Origin: Dietzia sp. NCCP-2495
Lineage (GTDB): Bacteria; Actinomycetota; Actinomycetes; Mycobacteriales; Mycobacteriaceae
NCBI RefSeq assembly: GCF_026011735.1
Contig: NZ_BRVN01000001.1
Location: 372,001 to 436,000, forward strand
Length of the DNA: 64,000 nucleotides
Direction: 5' to 3'
The number at the start of each line of letters is the position of its first letter. Within the stretch, counting starts at the first letter, position 1. Shown here one piece after another: positions 34,654-44,984 of the stretch. Position numbers and translations under genes: made by a program. Under the pieces are notes generated by a model, which did no database searches, was not told the origin of the DNA, and was given only the letters and a program-made list of their open reading frames with translations.

Positions 34654-35307
34654 CTACCCGCGCAGTGACGCCGCGTCGACGCCGAGCACCTCGCCGACGC
34701 GCTCGGCCGTCACTGCTCCCTCGCGCACGATTCTCGGCGCGGGCCCCGTGAGATCGACGATCGTGGACGGCTCCCCGATCGAGCAGGGCCCGCCGTCGAG
34801 GTACACGGCGACGGACTCGCCGAGTTGGTCGCGCGCCTGCGCGACCGTGGTCGCCGGGGGCTGCCCGGAGACGTTGGCGCTGGACACCGCGAGCGGTCCG
34901 ACCTCGCGCAGGAGCTCGATGGCGACGGGGTGCAGCGGCATCCGCAGCATGACGGTGCCCTGGGTGTGGCCGAGGTTCCAGCCGAGCGAGGGCGCCTGGT
35001 GGACGATGAGGCTGAGCCCGCCGGGCCAGAACGCGCGGATGAGGTCACGCGCGGAGGCCGGGGTGCTCACGACGAGACCGTCGATGGTCTCCCACGAGCC
35101 CACCAACACCGGAACGGGCATGTCCGGTCCGCGGCGTTTGGCCGACAGCAGTAGGTTGACCGCATCCGGGTCGAACGCGTCTGCGGCGATGCCGTACAGG
35201 GTGTCGGTCGGGGTCACGACGAGCCGGCCGGCGCGGAGGGCCCCGGCGGCGGAGCTCAGACCGACCTCACGGCCGGTGGCCTCGGTGCAGTCGTAGGTGA
35301 TGGTCAC
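34654..35307 (-). CDS. L-threonylcarbamoyladenylate synthase, Sua5/YrdC family
   Basis: This 217-residue enzyme makes threonylcarbamoyl-AMP for the t6A37 modification of ANN-decoding tRNAs. Family signatures are VVTPTDTLYGIAADAF (about residues 30-45), SAKRRGPDMPVPVLV, GTVMLRMPLH and SSANVSGQPPATT. It is the short, YrdC-like form, without the Sua5 C-terminal domain. The GTG at 35307 overlaps the prmC stop by 4 bp and begins right before the domain, so the open frame upstream to 35832 is not used. Confidence 0.94.
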   Translation of the reverse strand: MTITYDCTEATGREVGLSSAAGALRAGRLVVTPTDTLYGIAADAFDPDAVNLLLSAKRRGPDMPVPVLVGSWETIDGLVVSTPASARDLIRAFWPGGLSLIVHQAPSLGWNLGHTQGTVMLRMPLHPVAIELLREVGPLAVSSANVSGQPPATTVAQARDQLGESVAVYLDGGPCSIGEPSTIVDLTGPAPRIVREGAVTAERVGEVLGVDAASLRG

Positions 35308-36320
35308 CGGGCGATCCCCTTCTGGACTGTCGGGTCGACCTCGGCGACGGTGTCGTCGTCGTAGTCGTGTCGGTTCTGTTCCCTCCCGGTCGCCCCGCCG
35401 CGGGCGGTGTCGCGGCGGGTGCCGCGCGCCGTCGCGGTGACGAACCGGGGCCGACCTGCGAGGTCGGTGTGCAGTTCCACGGTACCGAAGTGTCCCTGTC
35501 GGGCGACGACCGCGGCGACCTCCGCGCCGGTCGTGTCGTCGTGTTCCACGGCGAGGAGTCCCCGGGGCGCGAGGAGCGACGCGCCCACGTCGACGAGGGG
35601 GACGACGACGACGAGGCCGTCCTCTCCCCCGAACAGGGCGGTCGCGGGCTCGTGCCCCAGCACGTCCGAGGGGAGGTCGTCGGTGATCGGGATGTACGGC
35701 GGATTCGACACCACGGCGTCGACCCGGCCCCGCAGCTGTGTCAGCAGCCCGGGGTCCGTGGCGTCGGCGTGGTGGATCTCGATCGGCGTGTCGCCTGCGG
35801 TGGCGCGTTCGGCGGCGTTCCGGCGCAGCCACGTCAGCGCCGCGTCATGCAGTTCGACGGCGTGCACCCGGGCGTCGGGGCGGGCGTGGGCGATCTCCAG
35901 TGCGATGGTGCCGCTGCCCGCGCACAGGTCCACCACGATCGGTCCCGGTCCCCCGGTCGGCGCAGGGAGTCGGTCGAGCACCCACTCGACGAGCAGCGCC
36001 GTCTCCGGCCGCGGGATGAACACGCCCTGCCCCACGGCCAGGTCCAGCAGGCCCGACGACGCACGCCCGAGCAGATACTGCAGCGGCAGGTGCTCCGCCG
36101 CCCGCGCGGCGACGATCCGGTCCACCTCGGCGAGCTGCACGGCGTCGAGCCCGTCGGCGAGCAGGAGTCGGGACAGGTCCACCCCCGCGGCGTGCGCGCA
36201 GATCATCCGCGCCTCGACCGCCGCGGAGTCGATCCCGGCGGCGGCGAGCGTCGCGGTGGCGGAGCGCACAGCGACGGGCACCGGGGTGAGGCCGGTGCCG
36301 GGAGCCGGACTCGATTCCAT
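35304..36320 (-). CDS. prmC: Release factor glutamine methyltransferase PrmC (HemK)
   Basis: This 338-residue SAM enzyme methylates the Gln of the GGQ motif in release factors such as PrfA, encoded 5 bp upstream. The N-terminal helical domain is followed by motif I IVVDLCAGSGTIALEIA (about residues 128-144), AVELHDAALTWLRRNA, and the catalytic VSNPPYIP (Asn-Pro-Pro-Tyr). An extra hydrophilic C-terminal tail of about 35 residues, rich in Arg/Asp, extends past the usual end. Confidence 0.95.
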   Translation of the reverse strand: MESSPAPGTGLTPVPVAVRSATATLAAAGIDSAAVEARMICAHAAGVDLSRLLLADGLDAVQLAEVDRIVAARAAEHLPLQYLLGRASSGLLDLAVGQGVFIPRPETALLVEWVLDRLPAPTGGPGPIVVDLCAGSGTIALEIAHARPDARVHAVELHDAALTWLRRNAAERATAGDTPIEIHHADATDPGLLTQLRGRVDAVVSNPPYIPITDDLPSDVLGHEPATALFGGEDGLVVVVPLVDVGASLLAPRGLLAVEHDDTTGAEVAAVVARQGHFGTVELHTDLAGRPRFVTATARGTRRDTARGGATGREQNRHDYDDDTVAEVDPTVQKGIAR

Positions 36321-36325
36321 TCCTG

Positions 36326-37411
36326 CTAGCCCTGCTCCATGCGCCGCTGTCGCTCGTCGTCGGCGAGGGCGTCCAGGACCGCGTCGAGATCACCGTCGAG
36401 GACGGAGTCCAGGTTGTGCGCCTTGAACCCGACTCGATGGTCGGCGATACGGTTCTCCGGGAAGTTGTAGGTACGGATCCGCTCTGATCGGTCGACCGTG
36501 CGGATCTGGGTGGCGCGTCCCTCCGCGGCCTCCGCGTCGGCGGCCTCTTCGGCGGCGGCCTGGAGCCGGGCCGCGAGGACCTCGAGCGCGCGCTGCTTGT
36601 TCTGCAGCTGACTGCGCTCGTTCTGGCACGTCACCACGGTGCCGGTCGGCAGGTGGGTGATGCGGACAGCGGAATCGGTGGTGTTGACGCCCTGCCCGCC
36701 CTTGCCCGACGAGCGGTAGACGTCGATACGCAGGTCGGACTCGTCGATCTCGACCGGGCCCACGTCCTCGGGCTCGGGGTACACGAGGACGCCGGCGGCC
36801 GAGGTGTGGACACGGCCCTGGGACTCGGTCACCGGGACGCGCTGGACACGGTGGACGCCGCCCTCGAACTTCAGGCGCGACCACACTCCGTCGCGCGACG
36901 GTTGCTTCGAACGGATGGAGAAGGTGGCGTCCTTGTACCCACCGAGGTCCGACTCGGTGACGCCAAGAACCTGGACGGTCCAGCCGTGCTTCTCGGCGTA
37001 CCGCGTGTACATGCGGGCGAGATCGGAGGCGAACAGCGCCGATTCCTCGCCGCCCTCGCCCGACTTGATCTCCATGATGATGTCGTCCGAGTCATGCGGA
37101 TCGCGCGGGGCGAGCAGGTCTGCGAGTTTCGCCTCGAGCACCGACGCCTCGGCATCGAGGCGGTCGGCCTCCGCGGCGAACGAGGCATCGTCGTCGGCGA
37201 GTTCCCGCGCAGCCTGCGCATCTCCGACCGTCGACTCCAGCGCCCGGTAGCACTGGACCACCGGGGTCAGTTCGGCGAACCGCTTGCCGACGCGGCGCGC
37301 AGCGGCCGCGTCCTCGTGCAGCGCGGGATCGGACAGCTGGGCCTCGAGCCCGCCGTACTCGGAGAGGACGTCGTCGATCGACGATGGTGCCCGTCCAGCC
37401 CCGTCGCTCAC
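36326..37411 (-). CDS. prfA: Peptide chain release factor 1
   Basis: This 361-residue factor reads UAA/UAG stops. The peptidyl-tRNA hydrolysis motif GGQ is in [20 protein letters not shown] (about residues 232-251), followed by [22 protein letters not shown], and the C-terminal [21 protein letters not shown] at 37411 overlaps the rho stop by 4 bp. In M. tuberculosis, as I recall, rpmE separates the two genes; it is absent here. Confidence 0.97.
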   Translation of the reverse strand: MSDGAGRAPSSIDDVLSEYGGLEAQLSDPALHEDAAAARRVGKRFAELTPVVQCYRALESTVGDAQAARELADDDASFAAEADRLDAEASVLEAKLADLLAPRDPHDSDDIIMEIKSGEGGEESALFASDLARMYTRYAEKHGWTVQVLGVTESDLGGYKDATFSIRSKQPSRDGVWSRLKFEGGVHRVQRVPVTESQGRVHTSAAGVLVYPEPEDVGPVEIDESDLRIDVYRSSGKGGQGVNTTDSAVRITHLPTGTVVTCQNERSQLQNKQRALEVLAARLQAAAEEAADAEAAEGRATQIRTVDRSERIRTYNFPENRIADHRVGFKAHNLDSVLDGDLDAVLDALADDERQRRMEQG

Positions 37412-39426
37412 TCCTCGTCCTGGGGAAGCGTCGGCGTGGTCTTGGCGACCTGCAGCAGGAACTCGTAGTTCGTGGTGGTCTTGCGCAGCTGGGACATGAG
37501 CAGGTCGATCGCCTGGTGCGTGTCCAGGCCGGAGAGGACGCGGCGGAGCTTGTGCATGATGCCCGCCTCCTCGGGGCTCATGAGCAGCTCCTCCTTGCGG
37601 GTGCCGGACGGTCCCACGTCGACCGCCGGGAAGACACGACGCTCGGCGATCCTGCGATCGAGCTTGAGCTCCGCGTTACCGGTGCCCTTGAACTCCTCGA
37701 AGATCACGGTGTCGCCCGCGGAGCCCGTCTCCACCATCGCCGTGGCGATGATCGTGAGCGAGCCGCCGTTCTCGATGTTGCGCGCCGCTCCGAGGAACCG
37801 CTTGGGCGGGTACAGCGCCGTGGAGTCGACACCGCCGGACAGGATGCGGCCCGACGCAGGCGAGGAATTGTTGTAGGCGCGACCGAGGCGCGTGATGGAG
37901 TCCAGGAGGACGACGACGTCCTGCCCCAACTCGACGAGGCGCTTGGCCCGCTCGATGGCCAACTCGGCGACCTGCGTGTGGTCTGACGGCGGCCGATCGA
38001 AGGTCGAGGCGATGACCTCACCCTTCACCGAACGCTGCATGTCGGTGACCTCCTCGGGACGCTCGTCGACGAGCACGACCATGAGGTGGCATTCCGGGTT
38101 ATTGGTCGCGATGGCGTTCGCGATGTTCTGCAGGATCGTGGTCTTACCTGCCTTGGGCGGGGACACGATGAGGGCGCGCTGGCCCTTGCCGATGGGCATG
38201 ATCAGGTCGATCACGCGGGTGGAGATGACGTTCTTCTCGGTTTCCAGGCGCAGTCGCTGGTTCGGGTACAGCGGGGTGAGCTTGGAGAAATCGACCCGCC
38301 CCTTGGCCTGGTCCACCGGTCCGCCGTTGACCGTGTCGATCCGGACGAGAGGGTTGAACTTCTGGCGGTTCTTCCCGCCACCCTGGTTCCCGCCGTGTCC
38401 CTCGCCGTCCCGGGGGATCTTGACCGCACCCGTGATCGCGTCACCACGGCGCAGACCGTGCCGGCGGATCATATTCATGGAGACGTAGACGTCGTTCGAG
38501 CCCGCAAGGTACCCGGACGTGCGGACGAACGCGTAGTTGTCCAGCACGTCGAGGATGCCCGCGACCGGCTGGAGGACGTCGTCCTCCCGCACCTCGGTGT
38601 CGCCGTCCTGCTGGCGGTTGCCTCCGCGGTTGCGCTCGCGACGCCGCCGACTCCGGCGCCCGCGACCGCCGCCGTCGTCGTCCCGGTTCTGGCCGTCACC
38701 ACGGGGTCCGTTGCCCTCGCCCTGGTTACCGGAACCCGAGCCCTGCTCCGCCCCTTGCTGGTCGCGGTTCTGGTTGTCGCGGTTCTGGTTGTCGCGGTTC
38801 TGCTGGTTACGCCCGCGACCGCCCTGCTCACCGCCACCCTGCTGGTCCCGGTTCTGACCGTCGCGGTTCTGGCTGTCACGGTTCTGCTGGTTGCGACCCC
38901 GACCGCCCTGCTCGCCGCCCCCCTGCTGATCACGGTTCTGGTTGTCGCGGTTCTGGTTGTCGCGGTTCTGCTGGTTACGCCCGCGACCGCCCTGCTCGCC
39001 GCCACCCTGCTGGCCAGCGGCGTGGTCACCGCCGTCCTGAGCACCACGACGCTGACGACCGCCCTGCTCACGGTCTTGACGCTGATCGCCACGGCGACCC
39101 TCGTCAGGACGTGAATCCGACGTCGGTGCCGAACCCTCCGCGCCGCTGTCGCCGGTGTTCGTGCGCCCGGCGTCGGTGTCCACACGACCGGCGTCGGTGT
39201 CCGACTTCCCTGCAGGCGCAGCCTTGGTGGACGGAGCCGGTGCCGAGACCTTGGTCGCGGGGCGGCCACTGCGAGCACCCTCGATCATCGCGACGAGGTC
39301 ACTCTTGCGCTTTCCGGACAGTCCCTTGAGTCCCATCTGCTGCGCGACGGACTTGAGGTCGGCGAGACGCATCTCTGCCAAGGAGGCGCCCTGTGGCGCG
39401 CTGGGGGTGGTTTCCGTCGAGGTCAC
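37408..39426 (-). CDS. rho: Transcription termination factor Rho with N/Q/R/G-rich insert
   Basis: This 672-residue hexameric RNA helicase has a SAP/Rho-N region ([19 protein letters not shown], about residues 13-31) and a very long hydrophilic insert (about 55-275) with 28-residue tandem repeats. It then has the RNA-binding cold-shock fold ([19 protein letters not shown]) and the RecA-like motor with Walker [29 protein letters not shown], and [13 protein letters not shown] 39426 follows AAAGGAT; the frame upstream to 39624 has no family similarity. The long leader (39427-39740) has hairpins, consistent with autoregulation. Confidence 0.96.
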   Translation of the reverse strand: MTSTETTPSAPQGASLAEMRLADLKSVAQQMGLKGLSGKRKSDLVAMIEGARSGRPATKVSAPAPSTKAAPAGKSDTDAGRVDTDAGRTNTGDSGAEGSAPTSDSRPDEGRRGDQRQDREQGGRQRRGAQDGGDHAAGQQGGGEQGGRGRNQQNRDNQNRDNQNRDQQGGGEQGGRGRNQQNRDSQNRDGQNRDQQGGGEQGGRGRNQQNRDNQNRDNQNRDQQGAEQGSGSGNQGEGNGPRGDGQNRDDDGGGRGRRSRRRRERNRGGNRQQDGDTEVREDDVLQPVAGILDVLDNYAFVRTSGYLAGSNDVYVSMNMIRRHGLRRGDAITGAVKIPRDGEGHGGNQGGGKNRQKFNPLVRIDTVNGGPVDQAKGRVDFSKLTPLYPNQRLRLETEKNVISTRVIDLIMPIGKGQRALIVSPPKAGKTTILQNIANAIATNNPECHLMVVLVDERPEEVTDMQRSVKGEVIASTFDRPPSDHTQVAELAIERAKRLVELGQDVVVLLDSITRLGRAYNNSSPASGRILSGGVDSTALYPPKRFLGAARNIENGGSLTIIATAMVETGSAGDTVIFEEFKGTGNAELKLDRRIAERRVFPAVDVGPSGTRKEELLMSPEEAGIMHKLRRVLSGLDTHQAIDLLMSQLRKTTTNYEFLLQVAKTTPTLPQDEE
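38745..39012 (-). repeat. 84-bp tandem repeat in rho, about three copies
   Basis: In-frame repeats encode 28-residue units of the form [16 protein letters not shown] followed by [12 protein letters not shown]. Copies differ by a few substitutions (DNQ versus DSQ, DNQ versus DGQ). The nested NRDNQ motif gives a 15-bp sub-repeat. Boundaries are approximate. Confidence 0.8.
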
Positions 39427-39450
39427 GGGAATCCTTTCTGGGCCCGGGGC

Positions 39451-39472
39451 CGAGGCGGTGTGCACCGCCTCG
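39451..39472 (-). promoter_or_regulatory. Strong inverted repeat in the rho leader
   Basis: CGAGGCGGTG (39451-39460) and CACCGCCTCG (39463-39472) are perfectly complementary with two bases between. Allowing a 4-base loop this is a 9-bp stem starting 25 nt before the rho GTG, close to the Shine-Dalgarno AAAGGAT. It could act as an attenuator or control ribosome access. A wider stem GACGCTG/CAGCGTC (39692-39698, 39723-39729) lies near the 5' end of the leader. Confidence 0.5.
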
Positions 39473-39746
39473 CTTCGAGCAGGTGTCCGGGATCGCCGAG
39501 CCGACGTCCCGGGTGGCCGCGTGGGCCTCTCCGCACTTGCAGCGGCGCCGCATACGGAGCTTTCGTCTGAGGAGGATCCGTGTGGTGGACGAAGCGCCCA
39601 CGGATGAGGATCCCTGATCGCCACTCGCCGTTCGGCCGCCGCCTATCGGGGTCGACACCAACCCTGCAGACTGGGCTGACACAGGGAAGATGACGCTGAA
39701 AACCCGATACGCGGAAACGACCCAGCGTCCGTGGCTGACCGCCAGC

Positions 39747-39752
39747 ATACTA
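39747..39752 (-). promoter_or_regulatory. Predicted -10 element of rho
   Basis: TAGTAT on the minus strand would start transcription near 39740, giving a rho leader of about 314 nt. No clear -35 hexamer is seen. Confidence 0.35.
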
Positions 39753-39824
39753 CCCGGAGCCACCGACGTACACGTCCGCCTCCGCGCGTCGTGCCTGTAC
39801 GCCCGTATGACCGAACCCTGGCGG

Positions 39825-39830
39825 TAACGT
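39825..39830 (+). promoter_or_regulatory. Predicted -10 element of the acyl-CoA ligase gene
   Basis: TAACGT lies about 39 bases upstream of the Shine-Dalgarno-led GTG at 39869. A leader of about 32 nt would carry the AGGAGG site. No clear -35 is seen. Confidence 0.3.
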
Positions 39831-39868
39831 ACTGCCCATCGCACGATCCGTATGGCAGGAGGTACCCC

Positions 39869-41524
39869 GTGTTCGGAACGATGCTGGACACCCCGCTGCT
39901 CATCTCCCGGATCCTCGAGAACGCGGCGGAACGCCACGGCAGCTCGACCATCACGGGCTTCGTGGACCAGGTGGAGTCCCGCACCACCAGATTCGATGTC
40001 GTCGCGGCGCGTGCGGGAGCGACAGCCCACGCACTGTCGCAGCTGGGCGTCGGGATCGGAGACGTGGTCGGTGTCCTGTCCGAGAGCCGCACGGAGTACC
40101 TCGAGGCACTGTTCGCCATCCCGTCGATGGGCGCTGTCGTCCTGCCGCTGAACTTCCATCGATCTCCTGACGCCACGGCCTCATTCCTCGAGAGCAACAC
40201 CGTCTCCGTCCTGATGGTCGATCCGGAGAATCTCCCCTCCGTAGAGGAGATCGCTCCTCGTGTCGAGTCGCTCCGTCACGTCGTTGTTCTGGACAGCGTC
40301 CTCCCGCCCGGAGCCGAGAGGCTCCCTGTCGAGGTGCACGCGCTCGAATCACTTCTCGACGGATTGTCCGCGACGTACCCCTGGCCCGCGCTCGACGAGA
40401 ATTCGGCAGCAGCGATCGCCTATACGTCCGGGACCACTGGCGCACCCAAAGGTGTGTCGTACACCCATCGGTCGGTCTGGCTCCATTCGATGCAGTTGTG
40501 CATGGCCGAGAGCGCCGCGCTCACCAGCGGCGACACGGTCCTCACCACGGTTCCTATCCATCACGTGATGTCCTGGGGACTCCCGTTCGCCGCACTCATG
40601 TCCGGCACCGATGTGATCATCGCCCGGCCGCGACCTGGTCAGGCAATGCATCTCGGCGCCGACATCGCCGAACTACTGGCCACCCACCGTCCGAACAAGT
40701 TCATGACCACGACGGCCACGTTGCAGAGGCTGATCGTCCGCCTCGAAGAGCATCCCCAGTCGGTGTCGCATCTCGCAGAGGTGGCCGTCGGGGGTTCCGC
40801 GGTACCGGAAGCACTGTTCGACGCGTTCGTGGAGCGGCACGGAGTGACGATCATCCAGGCATACGGTCTCACCGAGACGAGCCCGATCGCCGCCTTCGCC
40901 AGGCCCGACCCCCACTCGTCCGCCACGCACCGGCGTGCACAGACCCTCGGCCAGGGCCGGTTCCCGGCTGGCGTACAGGCACGCCTGATGGACGGGGACA
41001 GGCTTCAGCCGAACGACGGCTGGTCGGTCGGTGAACTCCAGTTGCGGGGACCGTGGGTCACCGCTCAATACCTCGACGATCATTCCCCTGAGAGATTCGT
41101 CGACGGCTGGCTCCGTACCGGTGACATGGCCACCATCTCGCCTCGCGGCTACCTCGACGTGGTCGACCGCGAGGACGACATCATCGCCTCAGGCGGCGAG
41201 CTGATCTCGAGTGTCGAACTCGAGCATTCGGTGATCCGGGACGCGCAGGTGGTCGACGCCGCGGTGATCGGCGTCCCTGACGACCGCTGGGGCCACCGGC
41301 CGCTCGTGCTCGTCCATCTCAAGCCCGGTGCACAGGTCACGGCTCGTACCCTCTGGGAGAACCTCGAGGGTCGTGTCGAGACGTGGAAGAGGCCCGATCA
41401 CTGGGCGTTCGTCACCGACATCCCACGTACATCCGTCGGAAAGATCGACAAGCTGGAAATCCGCGCACGTCACGCTGCCGGCCGGTACGAGATCACCACG
41501 ATCTCGCCCGGCTCCCAACACTGA
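39869..41524 (+). CDS. Medium/long-chain acyl-CoA synthetase (AMP-forming), second copy
   Basis: This 551-residue ANL enzyme has the P-loop IAYTSGTTGAPKGVSYTH (about residues 185-202), IIQAYGLTETSPI, the hinge YLDVVDREDDIIASGGELIS, and the C-terminal catalytic Lys in IPRTSVGKIDKLEIR. It is of the same AlkK/FadD-like type as the ligase at 14151-15782. GTG 39869 has a near-perfect AGGAGG eight bases upstream. It is read against its neighbours, between rho and thrB, a position that holds no gene in the M. tuberculosis order I recall. Confidence 0.92.
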   Translation: MFGTMLDTPLLISRILENAAERHGSSTITGFVDQVESRTTRFDVVAARAGATAHALSQLGVGIGDVVGVLSESRTEYLEALFAIPSMGAVVLPLNFHRSPDATASFLESNTVSVLMVDPENLPSVEEIAPRVESLRHVVVLDSVLPPGAERLPVEVHALESLLDGLSATYPWPALDENSAAAIAYTSGTTGAPKGVSYTHRSVWLHSMQLCMAESAALTSGDTVLTTVPIHHVMSWGLPFAALMSGTDVIIARPRPGQAMHLGADIAELLATHRPNKFMTTTATLQRLIVRLEEHPQSVSHLAEVAVGGSAVPEALFDAFVERHGVTIIQAYGLTETSPIAAFARPDPHSSATHRRAQTLGQGRFPAGVQARLMDGDRLQPNDGWSVGELQLRGPWVTAQYLDDHSPERFVDGWLRTGDMATISPRGYLDVVDREDDIIASGGELISSVELEHSVIRDAQVVDAAVIGVPDDRWGHRPLVLVHLKPGAQVTARTLWENLEGRVETWKRPDHWAFVTDIPRTSVGKIDKLEIRARHAAGRYEITTISPGSQH

Positions 41525-41593
41525 CATGCAGCACGTCACGTACTACGCCTGACGTCACGCAGCTGCCGCGCTGTAGCTGGTGTAGCCGCAGCG

Positions 41594-42556
41594 CTACGCC
41601 TCGCTGACCACCCGAGCGCCGTCGGCGATCGTCAGGTCGAGAACCCGCCAGCCCTGCGATTCCGCCGACTCCCGGAGATCGGCGGGCAGTGCGGAGGTAC
41701 TGAGCACGAGAACCGTCGGCCCCGCACCGGACACGGTCGCGGCGAGTCCACGGCCACGCAACCGGGTGACCCACTCCGTGGTGGCGACCAGTGCCGGAGC
41801 ACGGTACGCCTGGTGTAGGCGATCCTCGGTCGCCGCCATCAGGAACTCCGGCCGCGAACCGAGCGCAACCGACATGAGCGCGGCGCGACTGGCGTTGAAC
41901 GCCGCGTCCTCGTGCGGCACCGTAGCGGGGAGGAGACCCCGTGTCTGGGCTGTGGACGAGGTTTCCGACGGCACCAGAACGGTCGCGACGATCGATGGGT
42001 CAACATCCATCCGGACGGCACTGTACTTCACCGCGGTCTCCGAACGCTCGGTCCACGAGACCACCACGCCACCGAGCACGCTCGCCGCAGCGTTGTCCGG
42101 ATGACCTTCGAACTCGCTGGAGAGCTGAACCAGATGTTCGGTGGTCAGCGCGCCGTTCATCAAGCCGTTGGCCGCGACCAGACCGCCCACCGCTGCAGAC
42201 GCCGATGATCCCAGGCCCCGCGAGTGCGGGATGGCGTTGACGCACGCGATACGCAGGCCCGGTGCGCCCATACCGCCTGCGCGGAGTCCCGCCTCGACAA
42301 CCTTGGCCACCAGATGCGAGGCGTCTTCCGGCACCTCGCCGGCACCTTCACCGGTCACCTCCAGCTCCAGGCCGGATTCGATGACGGTGACAGTGAGCGT
42401 GTCGTACAACCCCAGTGCCACCCCGAGCGCGTCGAATCCCGGCCCGAGATTGGCGCTCGACGCCGGCACCTCGACGGTGACGGTTCGACCGACCGGCAGG
42501 ATTCGGCCCCCAGAGCTACCGATGACCTCTGGTCCGGCCACGTCCATCTCGCTCAT
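41594..42556 (-). CDS. thrB: Homoserine kinase
   Basis: This 320-residue GHMP kinase phosphorylates homoserine in threonine synthesis. The GHMP opening [21 protein letters not shown] (about residues 27-47) and the ATP-binding [17 protein letters not shown] (about 102-118) are present, with the C-terminal motif [18 protein letters not shown] 42556 overlaps the thrC stop by 4 bp. It is the last gene of the argS-lysA-hom-thrC-thrB run. Confidence 0.96.
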   Translation of the reverse strand: MSEMDVAGPEVIGSSGGRILPVGRTVTVEVPASSANLGPGFDALGVALGLYDTLTVTVIESGLELEVTGEGAGEVPEDASHLVAKVVEAGLRAGGMGAPGLRIACVNAIPHSRGLGSSASAAVGGLVAANGLMNGALTTEHLVQLSSEFEGHPDNAAASVLGGVVVSWTERSETAVKYSAVRMDVDPSIVATVLVPSETSSTAQTRGLLPATVPHEDAAFNASRAALMSVALGSRPEFLMAATEDRLHQAYRAPALVATTEWVTRLRGRGLAATVSGAGPTVLVLSTSALPADLRESAESQGWRVLDLTIADGARVVSEA

Positions 42557-43635
42557 TCCAGGCCGAGGGCGCCGGCGACAGCGGTGGGATCCACAGGGAC
42601 CGGCTCCACGGAGGGCATGCCGAGAAGCGCGGTGTCGGGGTCCTTGAGCCCGTTGCCGGTCACCGTGCACACGATCGTCTGTCCCGCTTCGAGCTCACCG
42701 TTCGCATGGGCGTCGAGCAGCCCGGCGACGGAGGCCGCCGAGGCGGGCTCCACATACACGCCGTCCTTGCCCGCGACCGTGCGGTAGGCCTCGAGGATCT
42801 GCTCGTCGGTGCGCTTACGGAATGTCCCGCCCGACTCCTCCTTGGCGTTGACGGCACCGTCCCAGGACGCCGGGGCACCGATCCGGATCGCTGTGGCAAT
42901 CGTCTCGGGATCCTTGACCGGGGCACCGTCGACGAGCGGGGCCGCACCGGCCGCCTGCACGCCCATCATGCGCGGGCGGGTGCTGATGATCCCGTCCGCA
43001 TGGTATTCGGTGTAGCCCTTCCAGTACGCGGTGATGTTGCCCGCGTTGCCCACCGGCAGGAAGTGCAGGTCCGGAGCCTTACCCAACACGTCGACGATCT
43101 CGAACGCGGCGGTCTTCTGTCCCTCGATACGGACTGGGTTGACCGAATTGACCAGGCCAATCTCGGGGTAGGTGGCAGTGGTCTTACGAGCCAGTTCGAG
43201 ACAGTCGTCGAAGTTGCCGTCGACCTGGATGATGGTCGCGCCCATCATCACGGCCTGGGCGAGCTTGCCGGCGGCGATCTTGCCCTGGGGGATCAGGACC
43301 GCGCACTCCATGCCGGCGCGCGTGGCGTACGCCGCCGCCGAGGCCGAGGTGTTGCCGGTGGACGCACACAGCACCGCTCGCTGACCGCGCGCCTTCGCGT
43401 CGGTCACCGCCATCGTCATCCCGCGGTCCTTGAACGAGCCGGTCGGGTTGAGACCCTCGACCTTGAGATAGACCTCGCACCCGGTGACGGCGGAGAGGTG
43501 AGTCGCACGGATCAGCGGCGTCCCACCCTCGTACAGCGTCACCGCCTCCCAGTCCTCGCCGATCGGGAGACGATCACGGTAAGCCTCGATGAGGCCGGGC
43601 CAGCGGTGGTGCACGGGCTTGTACGTGTTGCTCAT
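42553..43635 (-). CDS. thrC: Threonine synthase
   Basis: This 360-residue PLP enzyme converts O-phosphohomoserine to threonine. The PLP lysine is Lys69 in [15 protein letters not shown]. The phosphate cradle is in [16 protein letters not shown], and [15 protein letters not shown] precedes it. ATG 43635 overlaps the hom stop by 4 bp. Confidence 0.97.
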   Translation of the reverse strand: MSNTYKPVHHRWPGLIEAYRDRLPIGEDWEAVTLYEGGTPLIRATHLSAVTGCEVYLKVEGLNPTGSFKDRGMTMAVTDAKARGQRAVLCASTGNTSASAAAYATRAGMECAVLIPQGKIAAGKLAQAVMMGATIIQVDGNFDDCLELARKTTATYPEIGLVNSVNPVRIEGQKTAAFEIVDVLGKAPDLHFLPVGNAGNITAYWKGYTEYHADGIISTRPRMMGVQAAGAAPLVDGAPVKDPETIATAIRIGAPASWDGAVNAKEESGGTFRKRTDEQILEAYRTVAGKDGVYVEPASAASVAGLLDAHANGELEAGQTIVCTVTGNGLKDPDTALLGMPSVEPVPVDPTAVAGALGLE

Positions 43636-44984
43636 TCGGTGTCCACTCCCTCGAGACGGATAACGCTGGTGATGTTGGTGACGGCGTCCTGGTCGGAGAG
43701 CGCAGCCACCGTGTCCGCCAGTGCACGCTCCGATGCGCGGTGGGTCAGGACCGTCAGTTCGGCGGTGGGCTGTGCGTCCTCGCCGCCTTCCGCGGGCGCC
43801 TCGACCTCGGTCTGACGGACCTGCGCGATCGAAACTCCGTGCGTGGAGAACTCTGCCGCGACCTGGGACAGCACACCGGGCTTGTCGGCGACGCGCATCC
43901 GTACGTGATAGCGGGTGAGGATCTCGTCCATCGAGGCCACCGGCAGCGCGGCGTACGTGGACTCGCCGGGTGCCCGACCCGCTCCCACCTTGTTGCGGGC
44001 CGCAGCGACCATGTCTCCGAGCACAGCCGAGGCGGTCGGTGCACCGCCCGCACCCTGGCCGTAGAACATGAGGCGACCCGCGGCCTCCGCCTCGACCACG
44101 ACGGCGTTGAACGCGCCGTTGACAGCCGCGAGCGGGTGGGTGTTGGGCAGCAGAGCCGGATACACACGGGCGGACACCGCCTCGGTCCCGTCCGCCCTAC
44201 GCAGCTTCTCGCAGATGGCCAGCAATTTGATGGTGCAGTCCATGTCCCGGGCCGACTCGAAGTCCTCCGGGGAGATCCGCGAGATCCCCTCCCGGTAGAC
44301 ATCGCCGGCGGTCACGCGACTGTGGAACGCGATCGAGGCGAGGATCGCGGCCTTGGCGGCGGCGTCGTAGCCCTCTACATCTGCTGTGGGATCGGCTTCG
44401 GCATAGCCCAGACGCGAGGCCTCGGTCAGGGTCTCCGAGTAATCGGCCCCGGTGGATCCCATCTCGGAGAGGATGTAGTTGGTGGTGCCGTTGACGACGC
44501 CGACCACGCGCTCTACCTGGTCGCCGGCCATCGACCGACGGAGTGGGCCGATCACCGGGATCGCCCCGGCCACCGCAGCCTCGAAGTACAGGTCGGCTCG
44601 GGAGGAATCCGCGGCGTCCGCGAGCTCGTCGGTGTACTCGGCGAGAAGTGCCTTGTTCGCGGTGACGACGGACTTTCCCTGTCCCAGGGCGTCGAGGAGG
44701 AGGGGACGTGGCACGTCGATGCCACCCATGAGTTCGACGACGATGTCGACGTCGTCCCTGACCACCAGCGATGCCGGATCCGCGGTGAGCAGTTCGGGGT
44801 CGAGCCCACGGTCCTTGCTCAGGTCTCGTACGGCCACACCGCGTAGTTCGAGGGGTGCGCCGATCCGCGAGGCGAGCGCCTCCGCGTTCTCGGTCATGAA
44901 GCGGATGACCTCGGTGCCGACCGTGCCCATTCCGAGCACCGCCACTCCCACGGGTCGCACGCTTGACGCACTCGCGTCGCTCAC
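43632..44984 (-). CDS. hom: Homoserine dehydrogenase with ACT domain
   Basis: This 450-residue enzyme reduces aspartate semialdehyde to homoserine. The NAD(P)-binding loop [14 protein letters not shown] (about residues 13-26), the catalytic-domain signature [26 protein letters not shown], and [13 protein letters not shown] are seen. A C-terminal ACT domain (about 350-430, starting [18 protein letters not shown]) is the likely site of threonine feedback inhibition. GTG 44984 overlaps the lysA stop by 4 bp. Confidence 0.97.
   Translation of the reverse strand: MSDASASSVRPVGVAVLGMGTVGTEVIRFMTENAEALASRIGAPLELRGVAVRDLSKDRGLDPELLTADPASLVVRDDVDIVVELMGGIDVPRPLLLDALGQGKSVVTANKALLAEYTDELADAADSSRADLYFEAAVAGAIPVIGPLRRSMAGDQVERVVGVVNGTTNYILSEMGSTGADYSETLTEASRLGYAEADPTADVEGYDAAAKAAILASIAFHSRVTAGDVYREGISRISPEDFESARDMDCTIKLLAICEKLRRADGTEAVSARVYPALLPNTHPLAAVNGAFNAVVVEAEAAGRLMFYGQGAGGAPTASAVLGDMVAAARNKVGAGRAPGESTYAALPVASMDEILTRYHVRMRVADKPGVLSQVAAEFSTHGVSIAQVRQTEVEAPAEGGEDAQPTAELTVLTHRASERALADTVAALSDQDAVTNITSVIRLEGVDTE

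Larger units (their letters stand above)
39427..39868. other. 442-bp intergenic region: rho leader and divergent promoters
   Basis: There is no convincing gene here. It holds the rho leader (minus strand), with hairpins at 39451-39472 and 39692-39729, a candidate rho -10 at 39747-39752, and on the plus strand a candidate -10 at 39825-39830 for the acyl-CoA ligase. Confidence 0.6.

Noticed and set aside
38745-39012. CRISPR-like or intergenic satellite
   Set aside because: The repeat is 84 bp, in frame, and lies wholly inside rho.
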